In this document: one piece after another, positions 35,399 to 44,569 of the stretch
Layout: each line of letters opens with the position of its first letter
How positions within the stretch are numbered: the first letter of the stretch is position 1
DNA from: Corallococcus sp. EGB
GTDB taxonomy: Bacteria; Myxococcota; Myxococcia; Myxococcales; Myxococcaceae
Direction of reading: 5' to 3'
NCBI RefSeq assembly: GCF_019968905.1
Contig: NZ_CP079946.1
Coordinates: 6,669,356 to 6,733,355 of the forward strand
Length of the DNA: 64,000 bases
Made by a program: the position numbers and the translations under genes
The notes under the pieces: generated by a model
The model's input: the letters and a program-made list of their open reading frames with translations, nothing else
Told to the model about the DNA's origin: nothing
The model's database searches: none

Positions 35399-36313
35399 GT
35401 GTTCCGTCCGGCCTCGGTCCTCGCCGCTGCCCTGCTGTCCCTCCCCTTCTGCGCCCACGCCCTGGAAAGCGGCCCCAAGCGCCCGCTGCCCGTGTTCGAC
35501 CTGCAGCGGCTGCGCCTGGACACGGCGGCGCTGGGCTCGCTGGTGGTGGGCACGGGCCGAACGCTGGCGCCGGGCCAGCTGCGGGTGTCGCTGAACTACC
35601 AATACGAACAGCTGCCCCTGCACTTCCAGACGCGCTGGGAGCCCGGCGAGGGCACGGGCCTGGTGGAGAACAAGATGACCGCCCACCTGACGGTGGGCTT
35701 CGGCGTGCTGTCCTGGCTGGACGTGGGCGCCGAGCTGCCCTTCATCCTGACCCAGGGAGGAAAGCCCACGCTGGAGTACTACGGGCCAAACTCCGGGGGG
35801 CTCGCCACGCCGTGGCTGAACGCCCGGGCGGCGCTGCTGCGCCAGTCGAAGGGCGCCCCCATCAACCTGGCGGTGGCGCTGACGGCGGGCCTGCCCGTGG
35901 GCAGCCGCGCGGCGCTGGCGCACGATGACTACGCGTGGCAGCCGCGGCTGCAGGTGGGCTACGTGGGCGAGGGCTTCCAGGTGGGCGGCGAGGCCGGCGT
36001 GTTCCTGCGCAAGCGCGAGGACCTGGGCCCCGTGTCCTACGATCCGCGCGACATCGTGGGCAACGAGCTGCGCCTGGGCGCCACGGTGACGTCGCTCCAC
36101 GGCGAGACGACGCGCGGCGAGGTGAGCGTGCTCGCCGGCATCCCGCTGGACGGGGGCCGGGTGGGCGCGGAGCTGCTCATCGCCATCCGCCGCCATGCCC
36201 TGTCCCACCTGGACCTGTACGTGATGGGCGGCCCGGGCGTGGGCGCGGGGCTCGACACGCCCACCTTCCGCTTCGTCGCGGGCGCGTCCTTCGCCACCAG
36301 CAAGGTGGACTGA
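35399..36313 (+). CDS. Outer-membrane beta-barrel-like secreted protein
   Basis: 304 residues. GTG 35399 with GGGAG upstream gives a signal peptide (FRPASVLAAALLSLPFCAHA). The mature part has alternating beta strands typical of barrels (LRVSLNYQYEQLPLHF, LTVGFGVLSWLDVGAELPFI, RLQVGYVGEGFQVGGEAGVF, FRFVAGASFATSKVD) and ends in an aromatic and short polar tail. It resembles the N-terminal porin-like half of myxobacterial OmpA-family proteins, but no OmpA peptidoglycan-binding domain follows. Probably an outer-membrane channel or structural protein; the substrate is unknown. Confidence 0.7.
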   Translation: MFRPASVLAAALLSLPFCAHALESGPKRPLPVFDLQRLRLDTAALGSLVVGTGRTLAPGQLRVSLNYQYEQLPLHFQTRWEPGEGTGLVENKMTAHLTVGFGVLSWLDVGAELPFILTQGGKPTLEYYGPNSGGLATPWLNARAALLRQSKGAPINLAVALTAGLPVGSRAALAHDDYAWQPRLQVGYVGEGFQVGGEAGVFLRKREDLGPVSYDPRDIVGNELRLGATVTSLHGETTRGEVSVLAGIPLDGGRVGAELLIAIRRHALSHLDLYVMGGPGVGAGLDTPTFRFVAGASFATSKVD

Positions 36314-36325
36314 GGCGCCCGTCGC

Positions 36326-38221
36326 CTACTTCGGCATCTTGCCGAAGGCCTTCAACATCGCGATGGCGATGCCCAGCAGGCTTTCGCCCGCGATGAAGCC
36401 GGAGGAGACGGGCAGCACCGCCGCCTCCGCGAGCTTCGGCTTCACGCGCTTGAGCAGCGCCGCCAGCGCCGCGCCCACGAAGAGGCTGATGGAGCTGGAG
36501 CCGGGGATGACCATGGCCAGCCCCAGGCCGGACGCGGTGGGGATGAAGGCCTTCACCTTCGGGTGGGCCCAGCGCTCCAGCAGCACCAGCACGATGCCCA
36601 GCAGCGCCCCGCCCAGGGCGCCCACGCGCGCGGTGGGGTGCAGCGCGGACATGCCGGAGGCGAGCATCTTCGACACGCCGGCCCACACCATGGACGAGGG
36701 CGCGGGGAACTGCTCGGAGCCCAGCACGTCCGCGGTGGGCACCAGCAGGTTGAAGATGGGCACCACCACCACGGCGCCCGCGACGACGCCGAAGAGCTGC
36801 GCGAAGAACTGCTGACGCGGGGACGCGCCCAACAGCCACCCGGACTTGAGGTCCGTGAGCAGGTCCGCCGAGTGCAGCCCCACGCCGCCCGTGGCGTTGG
36901 CGCTCATCACGTTGGCGGGGATGTTGCCCGGAGCCAGGCCGCCGAACAGGAGCTGCGTCACGGGGCCCAGCGCCTTGGTGGGCGTGGTGTCCGTCTCGCC
37001 CGTCACGCGCGACGCGACGACACCCATCACCACCGCCAGGGGCAGCGCGAGCACGCCCGCCCACCAGGGAATCTGGAACAGCCAGGCCATGAGGAAGACG
37101 GCCACCGGCCCCAGCAGCGCGAAGCCCAGCGGGAACCACGCCGGCGGGCACTCGATGTCCGCCAGCGGATCCGCGTCCGCGCCCTCCCGGGGCTTCTTGC
37201 CCACCAGCGAGCCCAGCGCGGAGAACGAGCGCACCACGCTCTTCCACTGGAAGGCGAAGGACAGCAGGCCGGAGGACACCAGCACCGCGGAGCCCGTCCA
37301 CAGGGACCAGCCATTGATGGCCTTGTACGTCACCTCCGGGATGACGCCCCGGGTGAACATGGCCGGCGCCAGGAAGCCGTAGTTGAGGATGGCGCCCAGG
37401 AGCATGGACCAGCCGGTGCGGAAGCTGACCAGCGCGCCCGCGCCCACGAGCAGCAGGCTGAAGTCGATGGACAGGGACCACTTGCCCGCCTCGCGGCCGA
37501 GGATGGTTAACGGCAGGCTCACCTTGTCCGGCAGGTTCTTGAGCCACGTGAAGCGCGCGTCGCGCACCAGCACCAGGAGCGCGCCCACCAGCCCCGCGAG
37601 CCCCAACAGCCGCGCCTTGCCGCGGGCCGCCTCGCCGTGGCCATGCAGGGCGCGGATGGTCTCCGCGGTGGCGGTGCCGGTGGGGAACGGGAGCGCTTCG
37701 ATGTTGATGAGCTGGCGCTTGATGGGGATGGCCGCGAAGACGCCCAGCGCGGAGATGACCGCGAACCACAGCATCAGCCAGCCGGAGGACGGCAGCGTGC
37801 CGGTGAGCATCAGCAGCGCGGGCACCGCGGCCATGTTGCCGCCGCCCGTCATGTAGCCCGCGGCGGACGCCACGGAGCCCATGGCGTTGTTCTCCAGGTC
37901 GGTGAACTCCGTGCGCAGCACCTTGAGCGAGCGCAGCGTGCCGAACACCGCGAAGGCCAGGATGCACGCGGTGATGGTGACGCCCAGGCTCCAGCCCGTC
38001 TTGAGGACGACGTAGAGGTTGGACAGGCACATCACCGCGCCAATGAGCATCCCGGCGATGACGGCGCGCACGGTGAGCTGCCGCGCGCCGCCCTGGTAGA
38101 CGTGCTCCCGCCAGTACAGCTCCGGATCCACGGCCGCGGAGGCGCCGGGAGGCTCGGGGACGGCGCCGGGGTCGGGCGGGGGGACGCGGAGCTGGGTGGG
38201 GTTCGGGACGGGAGGAACCAT
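36326..38221 (-). CDS. OPT family oligopeptide transporter
   Basis: 631 residues from ATG 38221. A Pro-rich cytoplasmic N-terminus precedes about 14 predicted membrane helices, including LTVRAVIAGMLIGAVMCLSN, then LYVVLKTGWSLG and GYMTGGGNMAAVPALLMLTG. The family's loop motifs NIEALPFPTGTATAETIRAL and FIAGESLLGIAIAML are characteristic of prokaryotic OPT proteins. Members import oligopeptides or metal-siderophore complexes by proton symport. A myxobacterial predator could use it to take up peptides from lysed prey. It is convergent with the barrel protein 12 bp away. Confidence 0.9.
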   Translation of the reverse strand: MVPPVPNPTQLRVPPPDPGAVPEPPGASAAVDPELYWREHVYQGGARQLTVRAVIAGMLIGAVMCLSNLYVVLKTGWSLGVTITACILAFAVFGTLRSLKVLRTEFTDLENNAMGSVASAAGYMTGGGNMAAVPALLMLTGTLPSSGWLMLWFAVISALGVFAAIPIKRQLINIEALPFPTGTATAETIRALHGHGEAARGKARLLGLAGLVGALLVLVRDARFTWLKNLPDKVSLPLTILGREAGKWSLSIDFSLLLVGAGALVSFRTGWSMLLGAILNYGFLAPAMFTRGVIPEVTYKAINGWSLWTGSAVLVSSGLLSFAFQWKSVVRSFSALGSLVGKKPREGADADPLADIECPPAWFPLGFALLGPVAVFLMAWLFQIPWWAGVLALPLAVVMGVVASRVTGETDTTPTKALGPVTQLLFGGLAPGNIPANVMSANATGGVGLHSADLLTDLKSGWLLGASPRQQFFAQLFGVVAGAVVVVPIFNLLVPTADVLGSEQFPAPSSMVWAGVSKMLASGMSALHPTARVGALGGALLGIVLVLLERWAHPKVKAFIPTASGLGLAMVIPGSSSISLFVGAALAALLKRVKPKLAEAAVLPVSSGFIAGESLLGIAIAMLKAFGKMPK

Positions 38222-38290
38222 GGGGGGCGCAAGATAGTGCACGCCCCCCGGGGGCACGAAACGCTCCGTGCCCGGCCCCGCCGAAAACGA

Positions 38291-38773
38291 CTACCCGTGC
38301 GCGCCGCCCGGGCCGTGCACGTGGCCGTGCGCCAGCTCCTCCTGCGTCGCGTCACGCACCTCGCGCACGGTGACGTCGAAGTGGAGCGTCTTGCCGGCGA
38401 GCGGGTGGTTGAGGTCCACCACCACGGAGTCCGGGTTCACGGCGATGATGCGCAGCGGGACGTCGCCGTCCTCCGTCTGGGCCATCAGCGTCCCGCCCAC
38501 CTGGGGCAGGTAGGTGGAGGGCAGCATGGAGCGGGGGACGTTGCGCACGCCCTCCGGCTTGTGCGCGCCGTAGCCCTGCTCCGGCGTCACCACCACCTGC
38601 TTGCTCTCCCCGGTGGCCAGGCCGTCCAGCGCGCCCTCCAGGCCGGGGACGATCTGCTTGTGCCCGTGCAGATAGGCGAGCGGCTGGCCCGGGGCGTTCT
38701 GGTCGATGATCTGCCCGTCTCCCAGGTGGAGGCGGTAATCGAGGGCGACGACGCGACCGTTGGCGACTTTCAT
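38291..38773 (-). CDS. slyD: FKBP-type peptidyl-prolyl isomerase SlyD
   Basis: 160 residues from ATG 38773, preceded by AAGGAG. The FKBP core (VALDYRLHLGDGQIIDQNAP, VPGLEGALDGLATGESKQVV) carries the SlyD insert-in-flap chaperone domain, and the classic ending NHPLAGKTLHFDVTVREVRD is present. The C-terminal tail is short and His-rich (HGHVHGPGGAHG), a reduced form of the metal-binding tail that delivers nickel in E. coli. It acts in the cytoplasm as a prolyl isomerase and chaperone. Confidence 0.93.
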   Translation of the reverse strand: MKVANGRVVALDYRLHLGDGQIIDQNAPGQPLAYLHGHKQIVPGLEGALDGLATGESKQVVVTPEQGYGAHKPEGVRNVPRSMLPSTYLPQVGGTLMAQTEDGDVPLRIIAVNPDSVVVDLNHPLAGKTLHFDVTVREVRDATQEELAHGHVHGPGGAHG

Positions 38774-38847
38774 GCGGCGCAAGCTCCTTGGCTTCGGAAG
38801 ACAGCGGATGGGACTTCGGTCAAAGGTGGAACCGGGGCGAGGCCACG

Positions 38848-40125
38848 TCAGGCGGTGGGGGACTCCACCGCCTCCTCCCCGACCGGCCCGTCGAGGGGCT
38901 CGCCGCGCGACACGTATACGGCGGCCGCCAGGTCTCCGGTGACGTTGAGCACGGTGCGGCACATGTCCAGGAAGCGGTCCACGCCGAGGATGAGGCCCAG
39001 CCCCTCCACGGGGATGTGGAACATGCCCAAAATCATCGCGATGACGGGGATGGAGCCCGCCGGCACGCCCGCGGTGCCGATGCCCGCCAGCACGCAGATG
39101 AACATGATGGTCGCCTGCTGCGTGAGGCCCAGCGGCACGCCATACACCTGCGCGAGGAAGAGGACGGTGACGCCCTCGAAGAGCGCGGTGCCGTTCTGGT
39201 TCATCGCGGAGCCGGCGGTGAGCACGAAGCGCGACACGTTGCGCGGCAGCTTGAGGTTCTCCTCCGCGACCTTGAGCGCGGTGGGCAGCGTGGCGCTGGA
39301 GGAGGACGTGGAGAACGCGGTGACGATGGCCAGCCGGCAGGAGCGGAAGAACTCCACCGGGTTGCGTCCGCCGAGGAAGCGCACGGACAGCGAGTACATG
39401 ACGAACATGTGGATGCCCAGCGCCAGGAGCACCACGCCCACGTACGACGCCAGCTGTCCCAGGATGTGGAAGCCCAGGCGCGCCGTCATGGAGAACAGGA
39501 GCGCGCCCACGCCCACCGGGGCCAGCTGGAGCACCCCGTCGATGAGCTTCATCATCACGTCGTAGAGGCCCTGGATGACGTCCTTGAGGCGCTGGGCGGG
39601 CTCGCCCGGCGTGAGCGCCAGGCCCAGGCCGAAGATGAGCGAGAAGACGATGAGGCCGATCATGTCCCCGTCCGCCGCGGCCTTCAGCGGGTTGGTGGGC
39701 ACCATGGACATGAAGATGGCGCCCGCGGACGTGTCACCGGGGGGCGGCGCGGCCTTGATGGACGTGCCCGTGCGGGCCAGGGCGCGGGCCTCGTCGCTCA
39801 AGCCGTCACCGGGCCGCATCGTGTTCACGAGCAGCAGGCCGATGAGCACGGAGATGACGGAGAAGACGACGGTGTAGCCGAGCGTGCGGGCGCCCAGGCG
39901 GCCCACCTGCCTCATGTCCAGCTCCGCCACGCCGACGACGAGCGCGGAGAACAGGAGCGGCACGACGAGCATCAGGAGCAGGCGGATGAAGATCTGCCCC
40001 ACGGGGTTGGTGACGTGCTCGACGGTCCAGGTGAGCCAGTCCGCGCTCCCGGAGGCGGCGTTGCACGCGAGGCCGGCCACCGCGCCGACGGAAATGCCGA
40101 GGAGCATCTTCTGATGGGGCTTCAT
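38848..40125 (-). CDS. Dicarboxylate/amino acid:cation symporter (GltP/DctA family)
   Basis: 425 residues with about eight membrane helices and two re-entrant loops. The family signatures are intact: the serine-rich loop STSSSSATLPTALKVAEENL, the NQNGTALFEG segment (NMDGT in glutamate transporters), and GTAGVPAGSIPVIAMIL. Such carriers take up glutamate, aspartate or C4-dicarboxylates with Na+ or H+. The substrate cannot be fixed from sequence. It is divergent from the 2OG oxygenase gene, with a 70-bp intergenic region. Confidence 0.92.
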   Translation of the reverse strand: MKPHQKMLLGISVGAVAGLACNAASGSADWLTWTVEHVTNPVGQIFIRLLLMLVVPLLFSALVVGVAELDMRQVGRLGARTLGYTVVFSVISVLIGLLLVNTMRPGDGLSDEARALARTGTSIKAAPPPGDTSAGAIFMSMVPTNPLKAAADGDMIGLIVFSLIFGLGLALTPGEPAQRLKDVIQGLYDVMMKLIDGVLQLAPVGVGALLFSMTARLGFHILGQLASYVGVVLLALGIHMFVMYSLSVRFLGGRNPVEFFRSCRLAIVTAFSTSSSSATLPTALKVAEENLKLPRNVSRFVLTAGSAMNQNGTALFEGVTVLFLAQVYGVPLGLTQQATIMFICVLAGIGTAGVPAGSIPVIAMILGMFHIPVEGLGLILGVDRFLDMCRTVLNVTGDLAAAVYVSRGEPLDGPVGEEAVESPTA

Positions 40126-40195
40126 GCGGGGCGAAGCCTACCGGCGAAAGGGGGTGGCGCCCACCTCACGTTCGGGGGAAAGCTGCGGATCCATC

Positions 40196-40834
40196 GTGGA
40201 ATCCCTCGTCCAACTGACCGAGCCCGCCCTGCCCTCGTCCCTCTTCGACCGGCTGACCCGGCGCGTGGGGGCACTGAAGGGGGAGCGCCTGCGGCACACG
40301 TATCAGACGACGTTCTGGTACGCCTTCGGGCCGCCGGAGAACGTGGTGGAGGAGGTCATCCACGCGCTGCGGCCCCGGGTGACGAAGGGCTGGAAGATCG
40401 CGGGCGTGGAGTGGTGGCTGTCGCGGATGCGGGCGACGGACGTGCGGGTGGACTTCCACCAGGACCGGGATGAGCGGCTGGCGTTGGCGACGGGGAAGCT
40501 GGTGCACCCGGTGCGCTCGTCCGTGTTGTTCCTCAACCGGGTGCGGGGCGGCGCGCTGGCGGTGACGCGGGAGCTGCCGTCGGAGCGCAACCCGTCGCTC
40601 GCGCCGGACCGGCTGGAGGACCTGACGCTGGTGGCGCCGCGTCCCAACCGGCTGGTGGTGTTCGACGGGACGCTGACGCACGGGGTGTTGGACGCGGACA
40701 ACCAGGTTCCGGACGGCAAGCTGCCGGGGCCGTCGCGCGAGCGGCGCACGCTGGTGATGAACTGGTGGGGCCACCGTCCCACGGACGTGCCCGCGTGGAG
40801 CGAGACGCGCTTCTACCGGGCGCTGGCGAGCTGA
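40196..40834 (+). CDS. 2OG-Fe(II) oxygenase-like protein
   Basis: 212 residues; GTG 40196 is preferred because the upstream extension lacks protein character, but the ribosome binding site is weak. The protein contains an HxD motif in VDFHQDRDERLA, a distal histidine in VFDGTLTHGVLDADN, and a downstream arginine in RRTLVMNWWGH, which together form the facial triad and 2-oxoglutarate contact of dioxygenases. It would hydroxylate an unknown small molecule or protein. Its last 22 bp overlap the convergent methyltransferase gene. Confidence 0.72.
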   Translation: MESLVQLTEPALPSSLFDRLTRRVGALKGERLRHTYQTTFWYAFGPPENVVEEVIHALRPRVTKGWKIAGVEWWLSRMRATDVRVDFHQDRDERLALATGKLVHPVRSSVLFLNRVRGGALAVTRELPSERNPSLAPDRLEDLTLVAPRPNRLVVFDGTLTHGVLDADNQVPDGKLPGPSRERRTLVMNWWGHRPTDVPAWSETRFYRALAS

Positions 40835-41586
40835 CGGGCGGTCTCTCGCAGGCGGTGGGTGACGCGCTCGGCCCACTCCGGTTCGACCTCCATGCAGGCA
40901 GGGCGGCGGCCCAGGCGCAGGGCGGCGGCGGGCATGGAGCCGCTGCCGGCGAACGGATCCAGCACGGTGTCGCCGGGGCGGCTCCAGGTGCGGACGAGCG
41001 GCTCCAGCACGGAGAAGGGCTTGTGGTGCGGGTGGCCGCCCCAGTGCGCGGCCTCGGCGTCGTCGTCATAGCCGCCGACGACGGCCCAGACGGTGGGCGC
41101 GTCCCCGGGGGCGAGCGGCGGCGCGGGCGTGCGGGCGATGACGAGGGCGACCTCGTAGACGCGCAGCATCTGCTCGTTGGCGTTCTTGTCGGTGGTGCGC
41201 TTGCCCCAGACGTACTCGCCGCGCAGGTGGGTGTAGCCCAGGTCGCGGGCGGCGCCGAGAATGGGCTCCTTGCCCAGCAGGTTGGTCCAGATGATGAGGG
41301 GCGCGTCGGGGGTGAGGTGCCCGGTGGCGCGCGTGAGCCAGGCCTCGGAGAAGGCGCGGTAGTCGCGCACGGACTCGAAGCGGACGATGGGGTTGCGGTC
41401 GATCTTCTTGTTCGCGCGGGGGTCGCGAAGGTCGCCGCCCTTGCGGCGCCGGGTGAGCAGGCAATAGGGCGGGTCGGTGTGAAGCAGGGAGGCGCGGGTG
41501 TCGCCGAGGGCGGCCCGGTAGCCCTCGGGCTCGCGCGCGTCGGCGCGGACGCAGCGCAGGGATTCGGGCGTCAGGTCGGTGGTCAT
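40813..41586 (-). CDS. Orphan site-specific DNA methyltransferase (N4/N6-type)
   Basis: 257 residues. Catalytic motif IV is DPPY (residues 38-41, TDPPYCL) and precedes the AdoMet-binding motif I (VLDPFAGSGSMPAAALRLGR) near the C-terminus, the beta-class order of M.MboII/CcrM-like enzymes methylating adenine N6 or cytosine N4. The region between them contains a target-recognition part (YVWGKRTTDKNANEQML). No restriction endonuclease lies on either side, so it is a solitary methyltransferase, possibly regulatory or phage-derived. Confidence 0.88.
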   Translation of the reverse strand: MTTDLTPESLRCVRADAREPEGYRAALGDTRASLLHTDPPYCLLTRRRKGGDLRDPRANKKIDRNPIVRFESVRDYRAFSEAWLTRATGHLTPDAPLIIWTNLLGKEPILGAARDLGYTHLRGEYVWGKRTTDKNANEQMLRVYEVALVIARTPAPPLAPGDAPTVWAVVGGYDDDAEAAHWGGHPHHKPFSVLEPLVRTWSRPGDTVLDPFAGSGSMPAAALRLGRRPACMEVEPEWAERVTHRLRETARQLASAR

Positions 41587-41664
41587 CGTGTGGAGCGCAC
41601 CCTACCCGGCATGGGGGTGGAGGTGCCGGGATTCTGGCACGCTCGACCGAGCGGGGCTTCGGGC

Positions 41665-42573
41665 TCAGGGGAATGTGATGTCATTCCACTGCACGGTCCG
41701 ACGCCCCTCCGCATCGGAGACATTCAGCTGATACCCATCCAGCTCCGGGTTGTTGACCTCGAACTCCAGGACCAGGGTCACGGGAGCTTCCGCCGTGATG
41801 GGCCCGGACTGGGCGGGCGGCAGGGAGTCCCACTCCTTGCCATGGCGGTCGACCAGCACCACCCGACCGATGTTCCATGGCTTCTTGTCGGCCGCCCTCA
41901 AAAACAACTTCACCGCCCGCCGTTTCCCAGACGTGAACAACGCGCTGTTCTCAATCTGGAATGCGCAGGGTGCCTTGCAGCGCAATGACATGGCGGCGCG
42001 CTCAGCCGAAACGCCAGGAAACTCCGTCGCGGCCAGCAAGAGCCCCCGAAACCCCGTGAGCTCTCGTGTGCCTCCCACCGGTGAGCCGAGCCCCTCTCGC
42101 AAGCGCTCCAGCTCCGCGCGCAGCTGCTGCACCTCCAGGCGGTACGACTCCACGGAGCGGGCTCGCCGGTAGATCTCCACCTGCCGATCCACGGCACTCG
42201 AATCCACCACCAGGGTCAATGCCAGCCGTGCGGCGAGCGTCGGGCTCGCATCCTTGAAGGGAATGGACAGCCGCAGGGTCTCCCCCTGCCGCAATTCATT
42301 GGACGGAATGAGCACCAGGACCGAACCGCCCGTGCTCACCCGGGCGAATTGCGCTCGCGCCTCCAGGCTGACCTGGTCCTGCTGGATATCGGCATCGAAA
42401 AGCAGCGTCGTGCTCACCCCAGGCCCGATGCGGATGGGACGCGTCGCCGACTCCACCTCCCCCACTTCGATCCGGAGTGTCCCCGCGTCCGCATCCTTCT
42501 TCACGGGAGGAGCCGCCAGGACACTGGCTGACCAGAGCAGAATCGGAAGCGCGACGAACAGACAGGAGGGCAC
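41665..42573 (-). CDS. DUF2381 family secreted protein
   Basis: 302 residues from GTG 42573, which gives a signal peptide (PSCLFVALPILLWSASVLAA) and has GGAG upstream; a longer GTG start at 42621 is possible. The mature protein has a beta domain (TLRIEVGEVESATRPIRIGP, VSLEARAQFARVSTGGSVLV), a coiled-coil segment (SYRLEVQQLRAELERLREGL) and a second beta domain ending GRRTVQWNDITFP. This is the DUF2381 family, found mainly in myxobacteria and often next to Ser/Thr kinase genes, exactly as here (kinase upstream, 124-bp gap). Function is unknown; periplasmic signal sensing for the kinase is a plausible inference. Confidence 0.85.
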   Translation of the reverse strand: MPSCLFVALPILLWSASVLAAPPVKKDADAGTLRIEVGEVESATRPIRIGPGVSTTLLFDADIQQDQVSLEARAQFARVSTGGSVLVLIPSNELRQGETLRLSIPFKDASPTLAARLALTLVVDSSAVDRQVEIYRRARSVESYRLEVQQLRAELERLREGLGSPVGGTRELTGFRGLLLAATEFPGVSAERAAMSLRCKAPCAFQIENSALFTSGKRRAVKLFLRAADKKPWNIGRVVLVDRHGKEWDSLPPAQSGPITAEAPVTLVLEFEVNNPELDGYQLNVSDAEGRRTVQWNDITFP

Positions 42574-42697
42574 GGTGGGGAGGGCTCCTCGAACCGGGAC
42601 AGCAGCGCCCTCTTCTACCACGGAGCTTCATGCATGCCCGGCGCTTGATTCTGACCCACCTTGGTGAGTAGGCGCCGATGAGAGAGAGACGGCGCGG

Positions 42698-44569
42698 CTA
42701 CTCCTCCCGGGGTACGTTGAGCCGCTTGACCATCATCACGTCAAACAGCTGGATCGGCACGTAGCGGAGCTCGCGGGTGTCCTCCGAGTAGCCCTCCATG
42801 TTCTGCGGCCAGCCGAAGTCACGTGCGGCCCTGTCGTAGACCTCCATGCAAATAGGGAATGCTCGCCCATCGGGAAGGGTGGCCTCCGTGAAGAGGATCC
42901 GCGTGAGGCCGGGCGCGAAGATGACGCGACCCGAGACCTTCGAGCCCACCGGCAGTTGGCCGCGCGTCCGCCCCGCATAGTGGATCCGCCCCGTGATGGG
43001 GCCTTCACGGATCGCCATCTCCTTGCGGTCGCTTTCCTTCAGGAAGACGCCATCCCATGGGGTTCCCCACTCGAGCCTCAATGCCGCCATGGCTTCTTTG
43101 GCTCCGCGCGGGCACGGTTCGCCTTCATCCCTGCGGGAGTTGGCATTGCCGCCCGCGCAGGACACGCCCACGCACGCAGCGACGGCCGCTCCAGCGATCT
43201 TCCGCATGACGCCGCCATCCGCTCGCAGGGGCTTCACGGACGGCGTCGCAACCTCGGGGGGGACGGGTGGAGTCGGCTCCACCGCGGCCGCCACACCCGC
43301 ATCCGGGGAAGACGCCACCGCGAGCACGGCGGCATCGGGAAGACTCGGGGTTGGAGTCACGGACGAACTTCCTTTCTCAGACACAGGCGCAACGGCAGGA
43401 GGAGGCCGGTCCGGCGTCAGTCGCGCCAGCCCGAAGATCAAAAAGCCCAGCAGGAGTGCCCCCAGGCCGAGCACGGCCCCGGTGCGACGGCGCGGAACAA
43501 GCGGCGCGTCCCGCACGGCGGGCTGCACCGGAGGCTCCGGCTCCCTGGCACGGGCTGGCAACTCCGTGGAGCCCACGGGGAACTGCGACAGCGACACCAC
43601 GCCCCGGTCCTGACCGGACGCTTCCGCGTCCGCCGGGACGTCCAGCGACACCTTCCAATCCGCGTGACGCTTGTCCTTGGCCGCGTCCCAGAGCGCCTGC
43701 AGCAGCGTCTCCGTCCCCGAGTAGCGATCCTCGGGGCGCTTGGCGAGCAGCCGCATCGCGATGTCCGACAGGCTGGAGGGGACCTTGGGGTTGATGTCCT
43801 TCGGCGCGCGCGGCACCACCGTTTCGATGGCGGGCAGCAGCCGGTCGTAGGGCAGCCGCGGATCAAACGCGTAGCCGTCCGTCAGGGACTCGTAGAGCAG
43901 CGCGCCCAGCGCGTACAAATCCCCCGGGATGCCCGCGTCGAAGTTCGCCCCCGTCTTCCAGGAGCCCTCGCGCAGGAACGCCACGCACTCGGGGGGTAGC
44001 AGGTGCGGTGACGCGGGCGCCACGCCCACCGTCAGCGTGGAGGCGCCGGGAATCCGCGCCGTGCCCAGGTCGATGAGGATGGGCCGCTCATCCAGGCGCC
44101 GGATGAGCAGGTTGTCCGCCTTGAGGTCGCGGTGGTGCACGCCCCGGCGGTGGAGATCCGCCACCACCCGCACGACCTCCGTGTAAACGGTCAGCAGGTG
44201 CGCGGCCGTGGGCTTCACCCGCCAGCGCCACTCGTGGAACGTCTCGCCATCCACGAAGTCGGTGACGTGGAAGAGGTAGCCGTCCGGCGGCTCCGGCCAG
44301 CGATCCACGGCGTGAACTCGCGGCAGGTTGGGATGCGGCGCGCACGCGAGCAGCGCCGCCACCTCCCGCGCGAGCCGCCCGTTCACGTCCTCTTCGTCGC
44401 TGGCGTGCTGGTTCGCCGGACGCAACGCGAGCTTCAACGCGTAGACGTTCCCGCCCCGCTCCACCTTGAACACGCGGCCGAAGCCTCCCGCGCCGAGCGA
44501 CCCGACGACTCGCCAGGGTCCGACGTAGTGGCCGACTTCAAGCTGGTCCGGGTGGAGCGGCGTGGTCAT
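42698..44569 (-). CDS. Transmembrane serine/threonine protein kinase
   Basis: 623 residues. The kinase domain (residues about 18-300) has the glycine loop GSLGAGGFGRVFKV, catalytic-pair Lys46 (YALKLA), HRDLKADN at 146-153 and DLG at 167-169 in place of DFG, a common active variant in bacteria. A transmembrane helix lies at about 364-384 (GAVLGLGALLLGFLIFGLAR), followed by a Pro/Ala/Val-rich linker and an extracytoplasmic domain. That domain has a lipobox-like VGVSCAGG near residue 470 and beta strands (GPITGRIHYAGRTRGQLPVG, KVSGRVIFAPGLTRILFTEA). Myxobacteria encode many such kinases; this one is paired with DUF2381. Confidence 0.93.
   Translation of the reverse strand: MTTPLHPDQLEVGHYVGPWRVVGSLGAGGFGRVFKVERGGNVYALKLALRPANQHASDEEDVNGRLAREVAALLACAPHPNLPRVHAVDRWPEPPDGYLFHVTDFVDGETFHEWRWRVKPTAAHLLTVYTEVVRVVADLHRRGVHHRDLKADNLLIRRLDERPILIDLGTARIPGASTLTVGVAPASPHLLPPECVAFLREGSWKTGANFDAGIPGDLYALGALLYESLTDGYAFDPRLPYDRLLPAIETVVPRAPKDINPKVPSSLSDIAMRLLAKRPEDRYSGTETLLQALWDAAKDKRHADWKVSLDVPADAEASGQDRGVVSLSQFPVGSTELPARAREPEPPVQPAVRDAPLVPRRRTGAVLGLGALLLGFLIFGLARLTPDRPPPAVAPVSEKGSSSVTPTPSLPDAAVLAVASSPDAGVAAAVEPTPPVPPEVATPSVKPLRADGGVMRKIAGAAVAACVGVSCAGGNANSRRDEGEPCPRGAKEAMAALRLEWGTPWDGVFLKESDRKEMAIREGPITGRIHYAGRTRGQLPVGSKVSGRVIFAPGLTRILFTEATLPDGRAFPICMEVYDRAARDFGWPQNMEGYSEDTRELRYVPIQLFDVMMVKRLNVPREE

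Noticed and set aside
40813-41586. Restriction-modification system
   Set aside because: Only the methyltransferase is present; neighbouring genes encode an oxygenase-like and a DUF2381 protein, not an endonuclease.
42698-44569. Kinase considered inactive because DFG reads DLG
   Set aside because: The lysine, HRDLKADN and metal-binding aspartate are all present, and DLG occurs in active bacterial kinases.
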